A DNA stretch of 12,341 nt from Eubacterium sp. (lineage in GTDB: Bacteria > Bacillota > Clostridia > Lachnospirales > Lachnospiraceae), in assembly GCA_024697885.1 (NCBI GenBank), contig JAILSA010000057.1, positions 1-12,341 on the forward strand, written 5' to 3'. Within the stretch, counting starts at the first letter, position 1. The number at the start of each line of letters is the position of its first letter. The translations under genes and the position numbers were made by a program. Below the pieces are notes generated by a model. It saw only the letters and a list, made by a program, of their open reading frames with translations, ran no database searches and had not been told where the DNA came from. Positions 7,989 through 12,341 of the stretch are shown here, one piece after another.

Positions 7989-8811
7989 TTTCTGGAATTC
8001 GCAGGTTTCCCACTCCCCGACCTAATTCAATGTCAGGTTTGTTGGAGCCGTGGAAGTCGCTTCCTCCTGTGTAAAAAAGTCCGTACTCGCGGGCCAGGCC
8101 GCGAACGAAGGCCTCGTCATTTCCCTTGTTGCGGGAGTACATGGCCTCGAGACCGCGAATGCCGGATTTTATCAGGCGCTCAATCAGGGAGCGGAGCTGA
8201 GTTTCATCTAGTTTATAGAGCAGAGGGTGTGCCAAAACAGGTATGCCACCTGCTTTTTTTATGGCCTCAATGCCCTCTTCCGGAGTCAGGTACTTGCGGC
8301 GGACAAAGTAGGGTCCGTCCTCGGCCAGGATTTTTTTGAAGGCAGAAGGAATGTCAGGAATGACCCCCTTCTCCAGGAGAAATCTGGCGAAGTGAGCTCT
8401 GGTCAAAATAGTATTTGGATACTTTCCTACCAGGTCTTCATAGGTAATTGGATAGCCGGCTTTGTTAAGGTTTTCACACATCTTGACATTGCGGTTGTCC
8501 CTCTCATCTGCCGCCATCTGCAGGGTGGCAATAAGGTCTGGGTCCTGGTAGTCTAGCTGATAACCCAAAATGTGGATTTCCTTAGGTTTACCCGGCGCCA
8601 GGTCGTATTCACAGGAAATCTCCACTCCCGGAATAACCTGAAGGGGCTTGCCCTCGGCGGCCTTGATGGCCCTTCCCACCCCGGCTACGGTGTCGTGGTC
8701 TGTGACGGCAATGGTCACCAGGTCCTTGTCTATGGCCATATCAACAAGCTGCTCCGGTGTAAAAGTTCCGTCAGAGCAGACGGAGTGAACATGTAAATCG
8801 ATATATTTCAT
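7966..8811 (-). CDS. PHP-domain metal-dependent phosphoesterase (RNase AM / nucleoside bisphosphate phosphatase type)
   Basis: This 281-residue cytosolic protein is of the polymerase and histidinol phosphatase (PHP) superfamily. All expected metal ligands are visible: HVH (H7, H9), D14 in SDG, TDHD (D38, H39), E64 in PGVEIS, H80 in IHILGY, H140 in TRAHF, H195 in LAHP, and D252/H254 in GSDFHG. The insertion between about 90 and 165 and the LTRAHFARFL segment are typical of the YciV/TrpH-like branch, whose studied members hydrolyse 3',5'-nucleoside bisphosphates or degrade RNA ends 5' to 3'. The exact substrate here is inferred. The ATG at 8811 follows AGGTAGG (8827-8821) by 9 bases. It is a single gene with its own promoter, convergent with thiE and divergent from the ligase gene. 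Histidinol phosphatase is less likely because that family has a different motif spacing. Confidence 0.92.
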   Translation of the reverse strand: MKYIDLHVHSVCSDGTFTPEQLVDMAIDKDLVTIAVTDHDTVAGVGRAIKAAEGKPLQVIPGVEISCEYDLAPGKPKEIHILGYQLDYQDPDLIATLQMAADERDNRNVKMCENLNKAGYPITYEDLVGKYPNTILTRAHFARFLLEKGVIPDIPSAFKKILAEDGPYFVRRKYLTPEEGIEAIKKAGGIPVLAHPLLYKLDETQLRSLIERLIKSGIRGLEAMYSRNKGNDEAFVRGLAREYGLFYTGGSDFHGSNKPDIELGRGVGNLRIPETILENLQ

Positions 8812-8854
8812 ATTAGAATTCCTACCTTTGTGCTTGATTTCTTATACGTCTATT

Positions 8855-8883
8855 ATGATAGCATAAGGGATTTTTTTCATCAA
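8855..8883 (-). promoter_or_regulatory. Promoter of the PHP phosphoesterase gene
   Basis: On the minus strand TTGATG (8883-8878) and TATCAT (8860-8855) are spaced by 17 bases, about 43 bases before the start codon. It is a good match to a housekeeping promoter. Confidence 0.65.
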
Positions 8884-8925
8884 GAAGAGCTTTTCTCAAT
8901 AAGCAGGTGGAAAAACCCCCAAAAA

Positions 8926-8934
8926 TGTGATAAT
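8926..8934 (+). promoter_or_regulatory. Possible extended -10 promoter of the ligase gene
   Basis: TGTGATAAT (8926-8934) fits an extended -10 element, TG-n-GATAAT. No convincing -35 box lies 16-18 bases upstream (the region reads GGTGGA), so the call rests on the extended -10 alone. Its position about 40 bases before the TTG start is suitable. Confidence 0.4.
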
Positions 8935-8958
8935 CTTATAGGGACGCAAAAGCAGAAT

Positions 8959-8963
8959 GGAGG
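8959..8963 (+). promoter_or_regulatory. Ribosome binding site supporting a TTG start
   Basis: GGAGG, 9 bases before the TTG at 8973. The next in-frame methionine is 42 codons further on, inside the first hydrophobic region, so the TTG is the plausible start. Confidence 0.75.
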
Positions 8964-8972
8964 TTTTTTATC

Positions 8973-10793
8973 TTGAAGGAAAAATGGATCAAATATTCCC
9001 CAATCCCAGCGGCTCTGGCCATTGGCTTTGTGCCATTGATCACCACAGCCAAGCGCTACGAGACGGGGTTAACCGGTTATAAATGGTTTAGTTCAGCCAT
9101 GGAAAAATCCCTGGACATTTTCTTGTACTACAAGGCCCAGGCCCTGATTATCCTGGCTTTTCTTATGTTTTTTGCCGCAGTGATCGGCCTGACTTCTCAG
9201 CAGACCCTAAAACTGGAGGGCAAGAAGCTTCTTTCTATAGAAATGATATTTGCAGGGGCCTACCTGGTCCTGTCCCTATTGTCCGCAGCTCTCTCTGAGT
9301 TTGGAAGCGTGGCCTTTACAGGGGGCTACGAGCAGTGGGAGGGCTTTACGGTTCTTTTGGCCTATGTGATTCTCATGGCCTATGTCTACCTGGTGGTGGA
9401 CAGCGACCAGGCAATTTTTGGCATCTGTCGGGCCATCATAGCCGGCAGCCTGGTCTGCGGTGGAATCGGGGCTTTCCAGTACCTTCACCTGGACTTTTTT
9501 AAATCCAGCCTGGGCTCCTGGTTCATGAATCTCTTTATGAAAAAATCCCTGAACTTCAGCTTTAATTTTCCAGAGGGTCAGTCCTATGCCACCCTCTATA
9601 ATCCCAACTATATCGGGTCTTATGTGGCTCTGGTAATGCCGATTCTTCTCTTTGTGGTTTTTGTCCAGTGGGGCAAAATCTCCAAGCTCTGGCAGGTCCT
9701 CGCCATTGTCAGCACCTGTTTTAACTTTGTTTCCCTGGTGGGATCTCAGTCACTGACAGGAGCGGTGGGCCTGGTGGTCTGTGCAGTTTTTGCCTTTGTC
9801 TACCTCCTGCCACAGATTATTGACAAAATCGGTGGCAAGATGTTGGGAGCTCTCACTGGAGTCTGCCTGGTATTTTTCCTGATTTTTGCCCTGGTTTTCC
9901 CGGAGAGACTTGAGAGCGCAACCAAGAAGCTCTTTAAGCCAAACAAGGACAGCCACACCATTGAAAAAATGATTACGGACAAGTCGGGTGTGGAGATCAC
10001 TACGATTTATGACGAGACCATAAAACTTACCATGGACGGGGAAAATTTTGCCTTGACAGATGCCAAGGGCCAGAACCTGGTATTGGAGCAAAATGCCAAG
10101 GACGGGGGCATGCAGGTCAAGGGCTCTGACAGCCTCAGTGACTTGAGATTTTTCGGGACTACAATCAAAGTAGAGGACAAGGCGGTGCCTGCTGTTCAGG
10201 TTCAGACCCGCTACAATTATAAGTCCTGGTACATCTGTCAGCAGGGCGGTTCCTACAAGCTCTGCAACGCCTTTGGCCAGCTGGACAACCTGGTGGAAAT
10301 CCCTGCCGTGGGCTTCGAGGACAACCTTCACTTCGGAGACAAGCGAGGATATATCTGGTCTAGAACCTTCCCTCTTTTGAAGGACAGAATCCTTTTGGGA
10401 AGTGGCCCAAATACCTTTACAGAGGTCTTCCCAAACAACGACTATGTGGGAATGAATAACCTGAATTATTATGGTTCCACAGTGACAAAGCCTCACAATA
10501 TGTACCTGCAGATCTGGGTTCAGACGGGACTGATTTCCCTCATCGCCTTCCTGCTCTTAGGAGGTTTCTATGTGATTAAGAGTCTGATTCTCTACTGGAA
10601 GCGTCCGCTTGTGACCTTCAAGGAGGGCTTAGGCGTGGCGGTTATGATTTCTGTCATGGCCTACCTGGTGACAGGCATCGCCAACGACTCCACGGTGGCT
10701 GTTGCGCCGGTATATTGGGGATTGTTGGGACTGGGGCTTGCCCTTAACCGGATGAATAGAAAAAAACCTATTGACAAGGACAATGAGGTGTGA
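8973..10793 (+). CDS. O-antigen ligase/polymerase family membrane protein (Wzy_C type) with a large outside loop
   Basis: This 606-residue polytopic membrane protein starts at TTG. Hydrophobic segments occur at about 10-25, 54-73, 88-106, 122-142, 147-168, 212-231, 239-256, 261-280, 291-309, 515-537, 553-571 and 576-592. The family marks are NPNYIGSY (210-217), common near the middle of these proteins, and the Wzy_C region around LLGSGPNTF (474-482) and KPHNMYLQIWVQTG (506-519), where the His-Asn-x-Tyr motif sits in the active loop. Such enzymes transfer or polymerise undecaprenyl-linked sugars outside the cell; in a Gram-positive host the product would be a capsule or secondary cell-wall polymer rather than O-antigen. 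Between helices 9 and 10 lies an outside region of roughly 200 residues (310-510), partly beta-rich, larger than usual. No glycosyltransferase genes are adjacent, so the substrate cannot be inferred. The stop codon overlaps the tRNA promoter. Confidence 0.88.
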   Translation: MKEKWIKYSPIPAALAIGFVPLITTAKRYETGLTGYKWFSSAMEKSLDIFLYYKAQALIILAFLMFFAAVIGLTSQQTLKLEGKKLLSIEMIFAGAYLVLSLLSAALSEFGSVAFTGGYEQWEGFTVLLAYVILMAYVYLVVDSDQAIFGICRAIIAGSLVCGGIGAFQYLHLDFFKSSLGSWFMNLFMKKSLNFSFNFPEGQSYATLYNPNYIGSYVALVMPILLFVVFVQWGKISKLWQVLAIVSTCFNFVSLVGSQSLTGAVGLVVCAVFAFVYLLPQIIDKIGGKMLGALTGVCLVFFLIFALVFPERLESATKKLFKPNKDSHTIEKMITDKSGVEITTIYDETIKLTMDGENFALTDAKGQNLVLEQNAKDGGMQVKGSDSLSDLRFFGTTIKVEDKAVPAVQVQTRYNYKSWYICQQGGSYKLCNAFGQLDNLVEIPAVGFEDNLHFGDKRGYIWSRTFPLLKDRILLGSGPNTFTEVFPNNDYVGMNNLNYYGSTVTKPHNMYLQIWVQTGLISLIAFLLLGGFYVIKSLILYWKRPLVTFKEGLGVAVMISVMAYLVTGIANDSTVAVAPVYWGLLGLGLALNRMNRKKPIDKDNEV

Positions 10794-10799
10794 TAAGAT
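10771..10799 (+). promoter_or_regulatory. tRNA-Gly promoter embedded in the end of the ligase gene
   Basis: A perfect TTGACA (10771-10776), a 17-base spacer and TAAGAT (10794-10799) preceded by TGA (extended -10 form). Transcription would start near 10806, a few bases before the tRNA. The -35 box encodes part of the ligase C-terminus, and the TGA of the extended -10 is the ligase stop codon. Confidence 0.75.
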
Positions 10800-10812
10800 A
10801 TATCTCGTTGAC

Positions 10813-10883
10813 GCGGGTGTAGTTCAATGGTAGAACACTAGCCTTCCAAGCTAGATACGTGGGTTCGATTCCCATCACCCGCT
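10813..10883 (+). tRNA. tRNA-Gly (anticodon UCC)
   Basis: A 71-base cloverleaf without an encoded CCA. The acceptor stem GCGGGTG pairs with CACCCGC (10876-10882), and T10883 is the discriminator base. The D arm is GTTCAATGGTAGAAC. The anticodon stem CTAGC/GCTAG (10838-10842 with 10850-10854) encloses the loop CTTCCAA, placing TCC (10845-10847) at positions 34-36, which reads glycine GGA and, with wobble, GGG. The T arm GTGGG-TTCGATT-CCCAT is intact with one G-T pair. It has its own strong promoter just upstream and is followed at once by six Ts and then by a hairpin at 10905. Confidence 0.97.
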
Positions 10884-10904
10884 TTTTTGATACAAAAAAA
10901 TGAC

Positions 10905-10940
10905 AAGCCCCTAGGGATGACTTCATCTCTGGGGGCTTTT
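10905..10940 (+). terminator. Hairpin with short T-run after tRNA-Gly (terminator or attenuator)
   Basis: The arms at 10905-10919 and 10924-10938 form a 15-bp stem (two G-T pairs, no mismatch) closed by the four-base loop ACTT. The stem has a run of four C-G pairs near its base, and the T-run TTTT (10937-10940) follows. The T-run is short, so termination may be partial. The element lies between the tRNA and the radical SAM gene, inside that gene's leader. Confidence 0.7.
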
Positions 10941-10962
10941 GACAACAGTTTTCCCTTAGAAA

Positions 10963-10968
10963 GAGGTG
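10963..10968 (+). promoter_or_regulatory. Ribosome binding site deciding the radical SAM start
   Basis: GAGGTG, 5 bases before the ATG at 10974. The open frame extends 29 codons further upstream, but that stretch covers the terminator hairpin and has no ribosome binding site, so the ATG at 10974 (MKVLLVGIN) is chosen. Confidence 0.8.
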
Positions 10969-10973
10969 TTACT

Positions 10974-12266
10974 ATGAAGGTTTTATTGGTTGGAATCAAT
11001 GCCAAGTACATCCACACCTGCTTAGCGGTGCGAAGTCTCTACGCCAACGCCGGCCCCTACCAGGACATGGTGGAGTTTGCGGAGTACACCATCAACCACA
11101 GCTGCAGCGAGATTTTTGCCCCTATTTACCAGGCCAAGCCGGACGTGGTGGGTTTTTCCTGCTACCTCTGGAACATCGACTACATAAGAAGTCTGTCAAG
11201 GGATTTGAAAAAAATCCTGCCGGGCCTAAAGATCCTTGTGGGAGGACCTGAGGTCAGCTACAATCCCAAGGGATTTTTGACTGAAAATCCAGAGGTAGAT
11301 TTGGTGATTTTGGGAGAGGGGGAGGTGACCTTTAGGGACTATCTCGCCCACCTGAGTGGCCAGATTTCAGATTTGTCCACCATCCCGGGCCTTTTTTACC
11401 GCCAGGGGGATTCCTTTGTTCAGACAGAGGCCAGGCAGGGCATGGACATGGATGATTTGGTTTTTCCCTACGACAGCCTTGAGGGCCTGGAAAACCATAT
11501 TCTCTACTACGAGTCCATCCGAGGCTGCCCTTTCCGCTGCAGCTACTGCCTATCTTCTATAGAAAAAAGCGTGAGAATTAAGAGTCCGGAAAAGACCAAG
11601 AGGGAGCTGGACTTTTTTATCAGACACAAGGTGCCCCAGGTCAAGTTTGTGGACAGAACCTTTAACTGCAACAGGGACTACGCCTACGAGATTTGGAAGT
11701 ACATTGGGGACCAGGACAACGGTGTCACCAATTTTCACTTTGAGATCGGGGGAGACCTTTTGAGGGAAAAGGATTTTGAACTCCTAAAAACCTTTCGACC
11801 GGGGCTGGTTCAGTTTGAAATCGGGGTCCAGTCCACCAATCCGGACACCATAAAGGCCATTCGAAGGACCATGAATCTTGACACTTTGAGGGAGAGTGTG
11901 GCCAGAGTGCGCCGGGGAGGAAATATCCACCAGCACCTGGATTTGATTGCGGGCCTGCCCCATGAGGATTATGAGACCTTTCGCCGGTCCTTTAACCAGG
12001 TCTATGCCATGAAGCCTGACCAGTTTCAGCTGGGATTTTTGAAGGTCCTTGAGGGCTCTTACATGAAGGAGATGAAGGAGGAATACCAGGCCAAGTTTAG
12101 TTCGGCGCCGCCTTATGAAGTTTTTTCCACCAAGTGGCTGCCCTATGAGGATGTGCTGAAACTCAAGGAAGTGGAGGAAATGGTGGAGGTCTACTATAAC
12201 AGCTTTCAGTTTTCCGCCAGCCTAGCCTACCTAGAGGGATTTTTTGAGTCGGCCTTGGCCCTCTAA
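10974..12266 (+). CDS. B12-binding-type radical SAM protein, DUF4080-like, apparently shortened at the C-terminus
   Basis: A 430-residue predicted cytosolic iron-sulfur enzyme. Residues 1-130 form a Rossmann-like cobalamin-binding-type domain (MKVLLVGINAKYIH at the start, GGPEVS at 90-95, GEGE at 114-117). Residues about 175-375 are the radical SAM barrel: YYESIRGCPFRCSYC carries the 4Fe-4S ligands C185, C189 and C192, KFVDRTFNCN is at 224-233, FEIGVQS at 281-287, and HLDLIAGLPHEDY at 321-333. The C-terminal part (LKVLEGSYM, YNSFQFSASLAYL) resembles the start of the DUF4080 region. Family members as I recall them run to about 550-600 residues, so about 130 residues appear to be missing after the TAA at 12264. 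No substrate is known for this clade. No own promoter was found, and transcription may come from the tRNA promoter through the hairpin at 10905. Confidence 0.85.
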   Translation: MKVLLVGINAKYIHTCLAVRSLYANAGPYQDMVEFAEYTINHSCSEIFAPIYQAKPDVVGFSCYLWNIDYIRSLSRDLKKILPGLKILVGGPEVSYNPKGFLTENPEVDLVILGEGEVTFRDYLAHLSGQISDLSTIPGLFYRQGDSFVQTEARQGMDMDDLVFPYDSLEGLENHILYYESIRGCPFRCSYCLSSIEKSVRIKSPEKTKRELDFFIRHKVPQVKFVDRTFNCNRDYAYEIWKYIGDQDNGVTNFHFEIGGDLLREKDFELLKTFRPGLVQFEIGVQSTNPDTIKAIRRTMNLDTLRESVARVRRGGNIHQHLDLIAGLPHEDYETFRRSFNQVYAMKPDQFQLGFLKVLEGSYMKEMKEEYQAKFSSAPPYEVFSTKWLPYEDVLKLKEVEEMVEVYYNSFQFSASLAYLEGFFESALAL

Positions 12267-12341
12267 AAGGGGCGGGGAGGTTATTACGGCCAAAGGGCCA
12301 TTTTTGCTTGAAGGCAGACAAGAATAAGGGGAAAGAGAATC
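12267..12341 (+). other. Possible out-of-frame remainder of the radical SAM C-terminus
   Basis: After the TAA the same frame continues with GGYYGQ, and one base off (frame starting at 12293) it continues open to the window end with KGHFCLKADK. Joined, these resemble the FYEEKGYF-type segment expected next in DUF4080 proteins, at the expected distance. This suggests a nonsense change plus a one-base loss, real or from sequence error. Alternatively it is a short intergenic region: GGCC (12288-12291) can pair with GGCC (12296-12299) ahead of ATTTTT, a weak terminator. Confidence 0.35.

Noticed and set aside
8884..8972. Possible regulatory hairpin in the PHP/ligase divergent region
   Set aside because: The GGTGG and CCCCC runs do not pair well, and no stable stem was found.
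10939..10967. TTGACA at 10939-10944 as a promoter for the radical SAM gene
   Set aside because: Nothing like a -10 box occurs 16-18 bases downstream; that position is the ribosome binding site.
10887..10973. N-terminal extension of the radical SAM protein by 29 codons
   Set aside because: The extension runs through the terminator-like hairpin and lacks a ribosome binding site, while the ATG at 10974 has GAGGTG and begins with the family's conserved N-terminus.

Overview
The window reads as ordinary chromosomal DNA of a Gram-positive Clostridia bacterium, most probably Lachnospiraceae. The grounds are two large protein families that I recognise as DUF5717 and DUF5716, both typical of that family, strong AGGAGG-type ribosome binding sites, housekeeping-type -35/-10 promoters, moderate GC content (about half by eye) and a radical SAM protein of a type common in Clostridia. 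I see no insertion sequence, phage gene, CRISPR array or rRNA. Species cannot be named from the sequence.

Layout. At the left edge, on the minus strand, is the N-terminal third of a PLP-dependent aminotransferase (HisC/CobD-like). A divergent promoter region of about 160 bases follows. From it runs a tight plus-strand operon of five genes (572-7988): a 1183-residue beta-domain/helical-repeat protein (DUF5717), a degenerate Hsp70/actin-fold protein (DUF5716), a small TPR-type protein, a coiled-coil protein with a two-helix membrane hairpin, and thiE (thiamine phosphate synthase). Gaps within this operon are 0 to 15 bases and each gene has a Shine-Dalgarno site. The operon collides with a minus-strand PHP-family phosphoesterase gene whose 3' end overlaps that of thiE by 23 bases. 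Divergent from the PHP gene is a TTG-started O-antigen-ligase/polymerase-type membrane protein with an unusually large outside loop. Its last codons carry the promoter for a tRNA-Gly(UCC). After the tRNA come a 15-bp hairpin with a T-run and then a B12-binding-type radical SAM protein (DUF4080-like) whose reading frame stops earlier than expected.

How the genes may work together. The first four operon genes form the one candidate uncharacterised system here: an Hsp70-like core without canonical phosphate-loop residues, a giant scaffold of Ig-like and helical-repeat modules, a TPR partner, and a membrane-anchored coiled coil. Co-translation-like spacing suggests a complex linking cytosol to membrane, but no function can be read from the sequence. 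thiE looks like a metabolic passenger. The other genes (aminotransferase, PHP phosphoesterase, polysaccharide ligase, tRNA, radical SAM) look like separate transcription units, except that the radical SAM gene has no promoter I could find and may be reached by read-through from the tRNA.
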